A DNA stretch of 64,000 nt from Microvelia longipes (GCA_018340805.1 JACMZG010001913.1:16803071-16867070), one strand, 5' to 3'; positions 9,465 through 22,022 are shown, counted from the first letter of the stretch. The notes: generated from the sequence alone by a model not told the origin. Numbers and translations are program-made.

Positions 9465-11100
9465 AAGTCTAAAAATATTACAATGGAAACAACAGCAACA
9501 AATTAATGGACATAGTAGCGCTAATAATTAGCAATCGTTTTCTTTCTAAAATCAGGGAGCAGACTATTTAATAAAAGTTTAAATAAAAATATGTAAAATC
9601 CAAACTTAGTACAATAAGAATGAATCACCAATACATCCCATATGTTATATTTTCATTTTTTTTGTTCAATTTAATAATTGTTTTCAATTTTATTTGTTTT
9701 CAATTTAATAAAAAGACAAAACGAACTGTGTGATAGACAAATAAACTCTATTAGTTAGACTAAACAAAGTGGAATAAAGAATAAGGAATTTGAAGCTAAT
9801 AAGTAAATATTAGTACACAGCGAAAACAATAAAGTTAAATAGAAATATATTAATATTTTGATGAGCTAAGTAACAAAATAATATTTTTAATGATATCGTA
9901 AGTTAAGCAAGATTAAATTAGATTTGTAATTAGATTGTATGTAAACAAGAAAAATTTTAATTTTTATAAGTTAAACAGGAACGAAATTATATATGTAATT
10001 ATATTTTAAGTTAAATAAGAAAATATATTTATTAGTTAAACAAGGAAAAAATAATATTCGGAATTTTAATGTAATTTAAACAAGAATATTTTTATATTTG
10101 TATAAGTTAAACAGGAAGAAAGGTATTTTTAAACATTGTAAAACTTTAACAGGTACAAAATTATATTGCGCGAAGAAATGTAAATAATCAATAGTTTTTA
10201 AATGTTTTATTCTCTACAATTTGACATGTTTGACTAATTGACTTACTTAAGTTTTAACAACAAAGCTTAACTTAGCTTTTACAATATAAATGAAATTTTG
10301 TTTCAAGGATAGAATAAAACTTAATACCTAATATAATATAATTACTTTAAAAACTTGATTCAACCTTTGAAAATAAATAAAAAGACTTCACCCTAATACA
10401 AGCTCACAAAACCAAATTTTTCTAACAATAAAACTTATCATTATTTAATTTATACGTAATACAAAAGTAAATTATGCGAATACCATTATTAGAAAAAATC
10501 GAAAGGGAAACTATACTTTCAATTAAAATAAAGACACATTTAAACCACCTGACTCTTTAAATGACAGCTATATCTTTACAAATAAAAGAATAATAAAAAA
10601 ATCAATGCCTTCAATGTATAATTTAAAGTAGAGCTAAACAACTAATAAAACAGGTTTTATACCTATTAACTTCTTTTATGTTCTGAAATTAATACGTCAG
10701 ACAGCACTTGTTGTATTTGATTTTACACTATCATTAAATAGTGATTTGTGACAGAAAAGCTTCAAGATGTTTCAAGTGAGTTTTACAAGAAAAATTAATC
10801 TTATTTTTAAGTTGTATTGATTTTAACGTTTTTTTTAATGTTTTTTATGACTTTCATTTCATTTAATTACTGTCATCAAATGAAATTTAATTAAAATTTG
10901 AATTTATAACTGTGTAAATTAATTTTGTTTTTAACAAATTGCATACAATTTGTTTATACATACCTACACAAATCATTTTGTTTCATATTCCTTGAAAATT
11001 TGTTTTGTCGATTTTGGCTAACTTGAGAAACATGCAGCCTTGTTATTTATTTTTAGCGATTTTTTCAAAGACAAAATAAGGTTATGAGGTTGCTTTTTTC
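9465..11100. other. AT-rich stretch, no recognisable gene
   Basis: Repeated AAGTTAAACAAGAA-like phrases between about 9900 and 10150 suggest a very degenerate tandem repeat. A segment at 10741-10803 resembles 11990-12043 (ATTTGTGACAGA then AAGAAAAATTAATCTT). Otherwise nothing is assigned. Confidence 0.5.
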
Positions 11101-11116
11101 AGAAATATAATACCAA

Positions 11117-11138
11117 GGAGGATACATATGCATCCTCC
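11117..11138. repeat. 22-bp near-perfect palindrome
   Basis: GGAGGATACAT is followed directly by ATGCATCCTCC, with one mismatched position. It sits 20 bases upstream of the (TA)n tract. Confidence 0.75.
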
Positions 11139-11158
11139 CAATATTTTACCAAGTGGAG

Positions 11159-11336
<178 letters not shown>

Positions 11337-11609
11337 TACCCAATTAATCTTATAGCATATTTATACAAATAAGAAACATTAGAAACATTAATGTGTAAAA
11401 GAGTTAAAAATAAGGATTAAAATGATTGATGGTTAATATAGATGGAACCTTAATCTACTCCAGATTCCCTTCCTATGTGACCTGATGTATAGGATTGTAC
11501 TATCACACATCCATATCCATATAGTGATCACCTCTGATACAACGGATATTTGGTAGTCTAATAGATCAAGTCTCCTTAAACGATCTACATTGTTACCAGG
11601 TTGCTTGAT

Positions 11610-11641
11610 TTTAGATATTATCACATGTGATAATATCTAAA
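11610..11641. repeat. 32-bp perfect palindrome
   Basis: TTAGATATTATCACA is followed with no spacer by its exact reverse complement, centred on CACATGTG between 11622 and 11629. It can extrude as a cruciform, and the centre is an E-box-type sequence. I see no gene beside it. Confidence 0.9.
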
Positions 11642-11644
11642 TCC

Positions 11645-12330
11645 ATCTCGTTCATAGGATGTAAACTTATAACAAAATAATGTAAGTAAATATTAGATAA
11701 GTAAGTAGTAAGTACGGAATATTTAAGAGGGAAACCAAAAGCAAGGAAAAGCTGTTAAACCTAGCTTGGTGAATGATTGCGTCTTAGAGTTCATTTGATG
11801 CGAACCGTTCTTCCTTGAATTTTTTTATGGTTCATACAATATCCCAGATTATGCAAGTGATAAGTCACCCGGGTGCTATGTGCACTTTTGGCCACTAAAT
11901 ATAAAAAAAGCAAGCTCTTCCAGAAATCTCTTCACGTTAATCTTTAATTGTAAGATAAATACTGAACGTTATAAGCTACCTGTGTGGTAGAGATTTGTGA
12001 CAGATAACCTTCAAATTGGTTTTATAAGAAAAATTAATCTTGTTGAACACGCAACCATTGTCCTAGAAAAATTGTCCTAGGTTGTTCTAAATTCCATGTG
12101 GTGTCTTAAATATCAGGTTTAAACGAGACTTAGTTCTGTCAGGTTGGACAATTGTGATAGCAAAACTACTGCAGGCAGCGAACCCTCCTTGCCAGACTCG
12201 ACAAAAATATTAACTAGACTATTATCTCAGGAGAAAAAGAACCTTACTATTTTGATTTAAATCGCCCCAGGATCAAGATTAAGAAAATGACGAAAAACTT
12301 AAGACCGGGACTAAGTTGGAAAATTGAAAA
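11645..12330. other. Unassigned sequence
   Basis: No gene is recognised. The 11990-12043 part resembles 10741-10803, as noted there. Confidence 0.45.
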
Positions 12331-12334
12331 ACTA

Positions 12335-12740
12335 CAGTTTATCGTTTAGTTTAAAAAGCCCCAAGGTCATAAGTATTTTGGGGATTGACCAATCAGAGAA
12401 GTCGCTGCCAACCTCTCACTTAAAAAGAGAAAAAAAATCCCTACCACAATAAATAACCGCTGTAGGGAAAAAACCTTCTTCCCGGCAATCGTTCACTTTG
12501 TTTGTGTTTCTTCTTTTGATTACATCTTTTTGAAAACTACTTTCAAATTAATCTTAAAATGATATTTTAAAATTAAACTACACAAAAGAATTGTAAAAAA
12601 ACATCGCCAAAAAATACGGGTAAAATAACCTGATTTGTTTACATAGTTTTTTCCCGGTCCCTTCTTGCAGGGATTTTTTTCTTAAGAATCAGTGGTGTCT
12701 AAACTGACCTATCAAGATTTTTAAACTAAACGATAGACTG
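12335..12740. mobile_element. Non-autonomous Tc1/mariner-like element (MITE), 406 bp
   Basis: Ends are CAGTTTATCGTTTAGTTTAA (left) and the complement of CAGTCTATCGTTTAGTTTAA (right): 23-bp terminal inverted repeats with one mismatch. TA flanks both sides (12333-12334, 12741-12742), matching the TA target and CAGT start of Tc1/mariner elements. Internal AAATCCCT...AGGGA blocks are also partly inverted. There is no transposase, so it depends on an autonomous relative. Confidence 0.75.
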
Positions 12741-12744
12741 TATA

Positions 12745-14215
12745 GGAGCACATTTAAGAAACTTAACTGGCAAGCCTTAAATAAAGACCTCACGAGTGAA
12801 AGGTGCTAAGAAGATACTAAACAGCGGCTTGAGGTCTTGACGTCCAGACTAAAAGACAAAAACTCACATTGTCATTTCAAAAATGGAATGGATAGATTTC
12901 AAGTGAAATAAATGTAATTAACACAAAAGTGGGGGGATCTTAATTAAAGAATTTACTTAAAACATTAAGAAACCTAACTAAGTCGAGACAAATTTTAAGG
13001 AGAAGAAATTAATTTATTTATGAAGTAAAATAATAATAATGATAAATTTCAAAAAGTTTTTAAGTAACTTAGAGTAATAAAATTATAATATTTTTACAAT
13101 TAAATTTATTGAACGTAAACGTAATCATTAAATAATGCATAAAGTTTACAACTTTTCCAGAAAAACCGACTTGACTAAGTTTAATTTAAAGTTTCATTTT
13201 TAAAATGATAATGGATCTATGAATCCAGTATTTTGTACTTACTTAGTTTCTAGGAGGCCCTAGTTTAGGGGGCAATAGACTTTTTTCCTTTAGAATCTTA
13301 AAGTTAGGGAGGTGGCAGAAAAAGGAACCTTAGCAAAAGTGGGAGTTTGGAGCCGCCTCCTTAGTATGGCCGCCCACCGCCCCCAAACTAGAAACCGTCC
13401 CCCTGACGAAAAAAGTCATTACAATTTTTTTCCTCACGAAACTAAAATTTTACTTTTTTCTTTATAACAACCATTCTGAAAATTTTGAGAAATTTTTTCG
13501 TAAAGAAGTGGGTGGAGAAAATGTTGCTCCACCTATTTTTCGATCGAACGTAAGACCCAACCCACTAAAAGTTTTTTTTTCAAAAATTATGGGACCAATT
13601 TTTTTTAACAACAAACTAGAAAAAGGCTTTGCACAAAAAAAACTAAAATTCTAAGGCGCAGGAAGTTTAAAAGGAAATGAACCATGCATTTTCCTTCTTT
13701 TAGCCTTTTATAAATAAACAAGGAAAGGAAAAAGTCAAAGTAGAATTTTCATTTTATCTTTTCACAAACTAAGTAAATCCAATAGTAATATAAATATTTA
13801 CAAAAACATTTTTCATTATATTTTTAAAAAAAAAGATTAACCAAAAAATAATGTTAAGGGAAATTATTTGAAAATATATAAATTTCCAATAAGACAGTTC
13901 CAACTACTAAGATACTACATAGTTAGTATTTATATATAATACTACTACTATCATTTCACAGCGCATACAAGACATGAACATTATTTATTTAGTCTTTATT
14001 TACCAGTCATTCCTTACGCATTTTTTAAACCGTAAACCTTATGAAGTAAGTACAGTAAAAAGTGAAAAAGTAAACACATGTTGATTTAAGGTATTAACGA
14101 AGTTCCATAAAATCAGTTCTAGATCTAAGTAGCCTATAAAACTGTGGTATAATTGAAGATTCTTTAAATTAGTCCCATGATTCAACGAAGTCAACTCATT
14201 GAGTTATAACGGGAG
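12745..14215. other. Unassigned sequence
   Basis: No gene is recognised. A GC-richer patch at 13246-13410 has CTAGTTTAGGGGGC and, inverted, CTAGTTTGGGGGCGG, so a decayed short inverted element is possible. The rest is AT-rich with homopolymer runs. Confidence 0.4.
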
Positions 14216-14224
14216 GACACTTAA

Positions 14225-14655
14225 ACTAGGTCCAAGCAGATATTCTGGAATTAAGGTACCAGTTTAGGTCTCTTGAATTGAGTCTCTGGTATAAGCAGAG
14301 GCCTCCTAGAACTAAGGTATCAGTTTAGGCCTCTGAATTGAGTCTATAACCAAGACCTCCTGTATCAGTTAGGCTCTTGGTCTATACCAGAGACCTCCTG
14401 GAACTAAGGTATCAGTTTAGGCCTCTTGAATTGAGTCTCTGGTATAAGCAGAGACCTCCTGGAACTAAGGTATCAGTTTAGACCTCTTGAATTGAGTCTC
14501 TGGTATAAGCAGAGACCTCCTGGAACTAAGGTATCAGTTTAGGCCTCTTGAATTGATACTCTAGTAAGCAGAGGCCTCCTGGAACTACGGTATCAGTTTA
14601 GGCCTCTTGAATTGATTCTCTAGTAAGCAGAGGCCTCCTGGAATTAAGGATTATA
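14225..14655. repeat. 61-bp tandem array, about 7 copies
   Basis: GGAACTAAGGTATCAGTTTA starts at about 14400, 14461 and 14522, followed by GCCTCTTGAATTGAGTCTCT and AAGCAGAGACCTCCT. Three central copies are nearly identical; flanking copies are shortened or diverged. Confidence 0.93.
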
Positions 14656-14744
14656 GGCGGAGGTCCATTGAGGTTCAATGTAAGTAAGAATCCTTATTAC
14701 AGTGAGTCATAATTATAAGCAAATACACATTGAATTGATTCTCT

Positions 14745-15005
14745 AAATAACAAGATATTAGTGCAGGGCCATTGAATAAGAGTCCCATATATAAGATCTT
14801 AGTGGAGTACCAACGAGTTGAAGTCCCAAATAAATAGAGATATTAGTGGAAAAGCAACGAATTAGAGTCCCAAATAACATATATTAGTGGAGTATCAACG
14901 AATTTAAGTTCCAAATAAACAGAGATATTAGTGGAAAACCATCAAATTGGAGTCCCAAATAAACGGAGATACTATAAGAGGACCAACGAATTGAAGACCC
15001 AAAAT
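14745..15005. repeat. Degenerate ~47-bp tandem array
   Basis: AGATATTAGTGGA, then CAACGAATT, then AGTCCCAAATAA recur about six times in fixed order. It looks like a second, older array next to the 61-bp one. Confidence 0.8.
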
Positions 15006-15719
15006 TAATATGACATTTTCGAATGACTAAATAACGGTTATAAACGGAAGCCCACTGAGTTGAGATAGGTCCTTATTACAATTTTTTTTTGTAGGGCTAT
15101 CTAAAAATAAATTGGCAAATGAAATCAATAAAAAAGCAAATATAGAATCCATATTAACACAGATAATTGCTAAAACGGTAAATGTAATGAGTAATGTATC
15201 TAAAAAATATATGTGAAACATTTAAGAAAAAACATCAGTACATCCTTTATCTGAGTACTGATTCCTATAAAATTGGAGACCTGATTTTGTAATAATGCTG
15301 AAGATTTTATAAGTAATAATACGTTTCTATATTAACTCTAGAACAATGCAGCTGAAATGTTATTTAAATAAAATATCAACTTTACCATTTCACCCCAGAA
15401 AATAACTTACCTGTGAACAGACAAAAACTTTAAAATTAATTAACAATAAAAAATATACATTTTATAAGTAAATATAAAAGAAATGCATTATGGAGGACAC
15501 ACGTAAGAGCGAAATAATTTTGCCTTAACACGACAGAAAAGGCTGAGAAAAAAAAACCAAAATGACATAAATCCAGTGAAAGCAAATTGAAATGTATTGT
15601 TTAATTGACTTTAATATTTATATTAATCTAATTTGGTTAATGTATCAAATGAACAAATGTATCAACCAAACCAATGTATCAAGGTAAGGAAATATTGACC
15701 AATAATATATAAAGGCACA

Positions 15720-16340
15720 GGAAGAAGAGATGAAACCCACTTGTTAGATAATTTATCAACTACTTCTTAACAAAGCTCTTTGTCATAATAAATAATGACA
15801 AAAAAAGGAGAGATGAGACTCACTTGTTAGATAATTTATCAACTACTTCTTAACAAATCTCTTTGTCATAATAAATAATGGCAAAAGAAGGAGAGATGAG
15901 ACTCACTTGTTAGATAATTTATCAACTACTTCTTAACAAAGCTCTTTGTCATAATAAATAATGGCAAAAGAAGGAGAGATGAGGCTTACTTGTTAGATAA
16001 TTTATCAACTACTTCTTCACAAAGCTCTTTGTCATAATAAATAATGGCAAAAGAAGGAGAGATGAGACTCACTTGTTAAATAATTTATCAACTACTTTTT
16101 AACAAAGCTCTTTGTCATAATAAATAATAGCAATAGAAGGAGAGATGAGACTCACTTGTTAAATAATTTATAACTACTTTTTAACAAAGCTCTTTGTCAT
16201 AAAAATAATAGCAATAGAAGGAGAGATGAGACTCACTTGTTACATCATCTATCAATTACTTCTTAACAAAGATCATTGCCATTATAAATTATGGCAAAAA
16301 GGGAGTGATGAGACCCATTTGTTAGAGCATCTATCAATGA
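15720..16340. repeat. About 83-bp tandem array, 7 to 8 copies
   Basis: Units share GGAGAGATGAGACTCACTTG, TTAGATAATTTATCAACTAC and AACAAAGCTCTTTGTCATAA. AAAGCTCTTT is a short palindrome in every unit. Copies in the middle are close to identical; the last two are diverged. Confidence 0.95.
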
Positions 16341-16344
16341 TCAC

Positions 16345-17680
16345 TTCTTAACAATCATCTATGTTTACACCCTAAGGGTAGTTAAAACGATCGTTACCCG
16401 ACAATTGTTGCCAGATAACTTAAACGGATTCTAAATTCATTATAGCTGGCCGATCAATTATGAACACCTTACAACCTCAAAAATGTACTAGCTGACCGAA
16501 TTTTCCAGCTTACAGGACACGTTTTTTCTTCGTTCCACAAAGAAATTATAGCATTATTACCTTTTATCATTAATTTTGCCAATAGACTTTTATTAAATAT
16601 ATTTTTCAACATATAACTTGCTATTCAACACTATAAAGAAAATACTAGACCATTCAAAGTAGAAAAATTTAAATTTAATCCACGAAATTACCAAGAAAGA
16701 AATATTTTTAATGTTGATAGTCCAAGAACGGGATAGTAAAAAAATGAATTAATGTAATATTTCTTATGAAGAAAGAAATATAAAATTGCCAAATGCGGCA
16801 CAGTTAATTTAATTCAAAAATGATTTCAAACGTCGGATAAGTTGAAAACTAGAACTTAAAAGTATTTCGTTTTGCTAGAAGTTATACTTCAAAGTAATTT
16901 CTTATGTTTTATAAAGTTCGCATGAAAGGTTTTCTTTTATAGATCCACTAAAATGGTGCATAATGTGCAGCAAAAAGCCCCTTTCGGATGCAACTACCTT
17001 CCTGGCCTCGGGCCATATATAAAATATCCCTTTCGCAATTCAACTCTAACAACGTCTTTCCAATCTGACCCTCCTACACAACTGCATAGCATCGTTTTTC
17101 CCTTGTTGTTGGTCACCGTCGAAAAATCTAAAACCAGTTACTGCAATTTTCAAAAAGATTTCAAATTCTTTTAAAAAACGTCATCCAAATAAAAATAATT
17201 TCAATTACTGCATCTGCATCTTAAGGAACAACCTTTTCCTTCTAAAATGGGTGCATCCCTCGAAATTCAAACAAGACCGGTTCTTCGTGCAATTTTTCAA
17301 AAAATTTTCGGACTCGAATGCACCTCTTATTTAGAGGAAGAGGGTTGAATTAATAGTTTTTTAAAAAATGCATTTTTTGGATAAAGAAGGGACATTTTTA
17401 AAAGGAATCAAAACCGGAATTTTTTAAATGAAATTTCGTTCGTTATGTTAAGTGGATTTATATGAAGCAGTTCTCACAATGTCTTGACTTATTATTAACT
17501 AGGAATTAAGAAAAAAGCACAAAAAATAATTATTAACAAGAAAGTCTTATTCACAGTGGCAATTAAATAAACCATAAATTATAAAAAAATGAGCAATTAA
17601 TCAAGTCATAAAATTTAATGCTATAAAATAAATCATTCAAGGTATACAATTTTCTGATTTAAAGGATTTAAATAAAAAAT
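16345..17680. other. Unassigned sequence
   Basis: A frame of 73 codons from 16953 has no recognisable domain. CTAAAATGGTGCATA near 16950 recurs as CTAAAATGGGTGCAT near 17242, so a decayed repeat is likely. Confidence 0.4.
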
Positions 17681-17689
17681 TTAAAAAAA

Positions 17690-17725
17690 TCGAGTACAGG
17701 GTACCTCAGGACTTTTTTTTATTAA
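17690..17725 (-). mobile_element. Family A terminal fragment
   Basis: ATCGAGTACAGGGTACCTCA then GGACTTTTTT matches the 3' terminal zone of family A (consensus on this strand: ATCGGGTACGGGGTACCTCG then GAACTTTTCC). Only the end is present. Confidence 0.65.
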
Positions 17726-17739
17726 GAATGACGGACGGT

Positions 17740-18350
17740 GAATGACGTTGTAGAAATAGTTATTCATGCAACAAGGGATGAAAGTAAGCTCAAGTTAAAT
17801 TTTCGTCCTAAGGCAGCGCCGAAGGAGGAAACTTCATTAGCTCTCGAGGCCGGTAGGCAAAGGGAGATAAACTAGTTAGCTCCCGAGGCTTGCCGAGGGA
17901 GTTAACTAACATTTTGGCTCCCGAGACTTGACGAGGGAGATAATACAAGAGCTGAAAACTTTCTCCCTTGTTGCATATTAAATTTTATCTACGACTAGAG
18001 AACTAATACTAACAGCTATTAATATATTCTTCAGCTCCTTAATTGTTATTGTGTTAGTTTAGTTTATTCTTACCATGTCAATTACTCTGATGAAGAGAGA
18101 ATAAAGCCACTATCTTTACATTATTTTATTGTAAGCTGTCAATAGAATAATGTGTAATACTATATTTGTAATTTAAACATTTTGTAACATTAGCGTGTGT
18201 ATATTGTATATTCTGCCCGTAGTACCAACATAACACCGAAAAAAATCCTAAAAATTTCCTAAAATTCCTAAAAATTATACTAAAAAAATCTGTCAAGTTG
18301 GCAACACTTTCACTTTTCCTCCCTAGGGAGTAAAAGTACATTTACAGTGT
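17740..18350. mobile_element. Family B dispersed repeat
   Basis: Shows three CTCCCGAG...GAGGGAG(T/A)TAA cycles (17840-17960) and ends near the palindrome CTCCCTAGGGAG at 18319-18330. The same palindrome type begins the 6.78 kb copy. Each cycle can fold as CTCCCGAGGC/GCCGAGGGAG-type stems. It is non-coding. Confidence 0.6.
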
Positions 18351-18369
18351 GAGATAACAAGACTGTAAG

Positions 18370-18620
18370 TAGAACTTACAATACAAGGAGTAGATAAAGA
18401 ATATTTTCCGGATAGCAGAATTATAGACTTGAAGTTTTATTTCTCTAGCATAAACACACAGGGAGCTAGGATGATAACAGACCCACATACAACTTAAGAG
18501 ACAAGAAACAGACTACTTGGTATAAACCACTCAGGAGGTCTTTAAATACCTAAAACGGTAATTCAGGTAAAATTTTGGTTTCAGATTTTAGTGCAAACAT
18601 GTGTGAATGAAAAAAATAAA
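18370..18620 (-). mobile_element. Family A 5' part
   Basis: Contains AGCATAAACACACAGGGAGCT, GATAACAGACCCACA, AACCACTCAGGAGGTCTTTA and AAAACGGTAATTC, the ordered landmarks of the 5' half of family A read on its minus strand. Confidence 0.65.
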
Positions 18621-18839
18621 TATTAGCATAGAAAAATAATTGAATGAATCAAGTCATAAAGAAAACATTGCATATCACAAATTGGAGGAAAAGTTCCTAA
18701 ATAAATAAAAAAGAAAATCAAAGTGAGATTTCGGTAAATTAGTTTAATACATTCGTTTTATTTCCAGTGGTCATCCATCCAAGCACTAACCTAACTTGAT
18801 GTTGTTTATCTTTTATCATTAAAAAAACCCGTAAATATA

Positions 18840-19085
18840 CTTGCAGTATTGAAACCAAACGTAAACATGTTTATTATATGTAAAGGGATACACTTGTACT
18901 AAATTTTAACTCAACTAGATAATTATTAAATTTCATACAATTTTTTAAAATCGTTTACAAGTCATTTTATAAAAATTGAACTAATGCAGATAACTAGATG
19001 AAACTTGGCACAAATGTCGGTCACATACATGACTAAATGCTTGCTAAATCCTACATTTTTCACACGTTGTATGAATTTTTGCTGT
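18840..19085 (-). mobile_element. Family A middle part
   Basis: ACTTGTACTAAATTTTAACTC, then a poly-T-flanked TTTAAAATCG, then ATGAAACTTGGCACAAATG are landmarks of the family's middle section. It is a separate fragment from 18370-18620 because the order along the strand does not join. Confidence 0.5.
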
Positions 19086-19373
19086 CAGTGTTGCCGTCAG
19101 TCTAAGTCAAAAGTACCAATACAGATACCAAAACAAGAAAAAACCTCTATGATTGAACCTTTCTAGTAGCAGCCTTTTTGACAAACACAAATATATTTTT
19201 AAAAAATTTTTAATGCTAGTTAAAAGTATTTTGAGCCTGACAAAATATTTGAGCCTAACAAAATCCGAAACACATTAGTGGGTAGCGGGTCGCTTGTGAA
19301 AACTGTGTGAGATTGGGGTCATTGTGGATGGAAAGAATTGTTTTAGCAGGGGGAATCACTGATCAAGAATATA

Positions 19374-19375
19374 TA

Positions 19376-19423
<48 letters not shown>

Positions 19424-19447
19424 TAATATTATATATATTTATATATG
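19374..19447. repeat. Imperfect (TA)n microsatellite
   Basis: Runs of TA broken by ATTAT and AATAT. The left flank (TCACTGATCAAGAATATATA) resembles the left flank of the tract at 26.37 kb (TTATTAATCATGAATATATA), which suggests both tracts sit at the same place in a shared repeat. Confidence 0.9.
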
Positions 19448-19715
19448 TGAGAATGTGTGTAGTAGTAGTAATATAGGAGGGAGTGACAGTAACTTCCAAG
19501 CAAGTAGCCCACCCTTTTTGCCAGTTCCCTACGATAGTGTTCTACTCCTTTTAATTTCAAGTGTAGGTATATTTCATCTTATCTAGACAGAAGAGCCGTG
19601 GATTTCTATGGTTCCTCTCATGCTTTTTCAAGAAATTATACATATATATTTTCACTGAATCATATAGTCTAATGAAAACTAGGAACAACACGTGCCCTCG
19701 CTGTTAAACCAAACC

Positions 19716-19764
19716 TTGAATTGACGGTACCAATTTTTTAACTTTTTCTTTATATTATTCATAA
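19716..19764. repeat. 49-bp perfect direct repeat, copy 1
   Basis: Identical to 20577-20625. It begins TTGAATTGACGGTACCAATT and ends TTATATTATTCATAA. Similarity stops abruptly on both sides. Confidence 0.95.
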
Positions 19765-20224
19765 TATAATAGTATTCTAAAAATGAATAAAATTATTTTA
19801 AGTTCCTTTTTTAAAATTATTAAAAACTAAATACTTTTGCTTTTTTTATAAGCAAAAGTATCTTATTAGAAAGCCAGCAGGGCTAAGCTCAGGCGGCCCA
19901 AGTGTAGGACTAACCAAGTAAATGTTTTCAGGTGATCAGTGATCATGTTAGTATATCATTTGAAGTCTTTACAGATGCTTAAACTTAGATTCAGCTTTAA
20001 TTTTATAGCAATATAGTAGAAACAATCTGGTAGTTAGATACTTCAGTTAAACTGACCAGGCTTCCGATTTTGGCTTGCAGTGTTAGACGAGGAAAACCTA
20101 AAACATTTTTTTTTTTTACTTTCAGTAGGTAAAAATTTTTCAACTGGGGGCAGCAATAAACCTTCTATAGAACACCATGAATTAGAATTTAATTTATCAG
20201 AAATTAGAGTAACACATTTAATCA

Positions 20225-20390
20225 GATAAAGGAAGAATATTAATTGCACTTATATAGTGGATACTTTTGTAATATAAAAAACGAATAGAAAATTTCAAAA
20301 GGTAACTCGGTAAAATCTTATTTTCAGATCGTATGGTGAACGCAATACTTTTCCTATTTACCCACAGTAAATGAGGAAAAGTAAAAAAAT
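20225..20390 (-). mobile_element. Family A 5' terminal fragment
   Basis: GAACGCAATACTTTTCCTAT then TTACCCACAGTAAATGAGGA then AAAGTAAAA is the 5' terminal zone read on the minus strand, matching the copies at 18.6, 48.6, 49.3 and 51.2 kb. Confidence 0.65.
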
Positions 20391-20576
20391 GTATCAAGTT
20401 TCCTATTGTTTGCATTGAAAAGATTTTATCAAGCAGTTAAATAAGAAGATAAGAAGCATGCAGTTTCCTATGCAGTTTGCATGCATACTATATCCTCATA
20501 TGGGAGTTGCATAGAGAAGAGCATTTTAATAACTTGAAAATCCCAAGTATCTCTTTATAGACCGAAAGGGGGAACT

Positions 20577-20625
20577 TTGAATTGACGGTACCAATTTTTT
20601 AACTTTTTCTTTATATTATTCATAA
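20577..20625. repeat. 49-bp perfect direct repeat, copy 2
   Basis: Exact copy of 19716-19764, 861 bp away. A 79-codon frame starts at its right edge (20626) but has no recognised domain. Confidence 0.95.
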
Positions 20626-20869
20626 GTGTTGACCCCTTCTTTAATACATCTGACCCTTTCAAAAGTTGCAGTGGTGCATCCCCCTTTGCTTCTCAAGAGA
20701 ATTGAGAACAAAGATTTTTTTTACTGGAGCCCTTCAGGTATGAAGGGTTCGCTAAAAGTTACAATAGATTTTTTACATACCGAAGCAGGTTATTCGAAAT
20801 CATATAGAGCTAATACTGAAAAAAACCTTACTAAATATCTAAACAAATTACATTTTTTTAGGTAAGTTT

Positions 20870-21360
20870 TTTTATACTACCTAAAAAAATGGCACACGTC
20901 TATCGAGTGCCCTATGTGACGTCTGCCCTTTTTTTAACGAACCAAAAAAAAATTTGACTTTCGAAAACTTTTTAAATGTAAATGTGTTCAAAATATAAGT
21001 ATGAGAATTTTAAAATAAAGCTAATAGGAAAGGCATGAAGAACCTTATCAGTAAAATCGTATAAAGCCGTACTTAAAAATAAAAATGAAATAAAAATCAT
21101 TAATTGAAAATGCAAATAACTTATCCAGCTTTGGCCAATTATTTCAACTTTAGAAAATCTATATGTTGTTTATGCAGTTTTAACAAAATCACAGAATAGT
21201 TAGAACCTTTAAAAATAATTTTTTGTCTTTACTGTTTTATAATTGGGCTAATTATACATTTTGAATATTCAAGGTAATTCCATTAAGCTTACAACTATCT
21301 TTCTTTTTTTTCTTAAATTGAATTTATAAGATACTTATACAAGGTTAATTAGAGTCTATT
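20870..21360. other. Unassigned sequence
   Basis: Nothing is recognised. Confidence 0.4.
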
Positions 21361-21425
21361 CTTGTGATTTTACTTTTCTTAATTCCTACCGTAGCTTTGT
21401 ATAGGAAAAGTATATCCGTGTTTTC

Positions 21426-21471
21426 GGACCATACTTTATTCCATGGCTGTATGGTCCTAGTAGACCAATGC

Positions 21472-21512
<41 letters not shown>
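21426..21512 (+). mobile_element. Short polyadenylated retroposed sequence with target duplication
   Basis: Forty-seven bases followed by 40 A (21473-21512) are bracketed by the direct repeat CCGTGTTTTC (21416-21425 and 21513-21522), the signature of target-primed retroposition. The body starts GGACCATAC (21426-21434), which pairs with GTATGGTCC (21449-21457), giving a 9-bp hairpin. Removing it and one duplication restores a continuous family A sequence. The source RNA is not recognised. Confidence 0.8.
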
Positions 21513-21514
<2 letters not shown>

Positions 21515-22022
21515 GTGTTTTCAACCGAATTATCCGTTTCAGGCGTTTTAACACCTCCTGAGAGGTTATCACAAATAGCTTGCGCGTGTGTGTGTTTGAG
21601 GGTCTGTTATTATCGTAACTCTCAGGATATGTAATATGAATGCTAGACAGTTAAAACTAGGAAAAAACTTTAGGTCTTGTTATGCTATCCAAAAAAAAAT
21701 AGACGTAATTATCTGGAAATTATAACTCCAGAGTAATTTAGTATACTCATAAAACGCAGAAAATGTATTGATCGATTTGAAATTGATCACCAGTGTAATC
21801 AATAGTATATAGGACCAACAAATATGTCAAGTTTTATCTCATTATCAGCATCAGGTTAATTTTTATCAAACGTTTTTCATATACGTTTCATAAAAAGTGT
21901 TAACCCGAAAAACAATCAATTTGAGTTGAAATTTAGTACAAGTGATTTCCTGTACATGAAAAGAAGAATAATAAGTTTCGTTTCCATAAGATAAGTATAT
22001 CTGCGAATTTTAGTTCATAAAA

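Noticed and set aside
15720..16340. CRISPR-like array of regular repeats
   Set aside because: Units are contiguous with no variable spacers, and the genome is eukaryotic.
20626..20865. 79-codon frame after the 49-bp direct repeat
   Set aside because: No recognisable domain, and it begins exactly at a repeat edge; not enough to call a gene.
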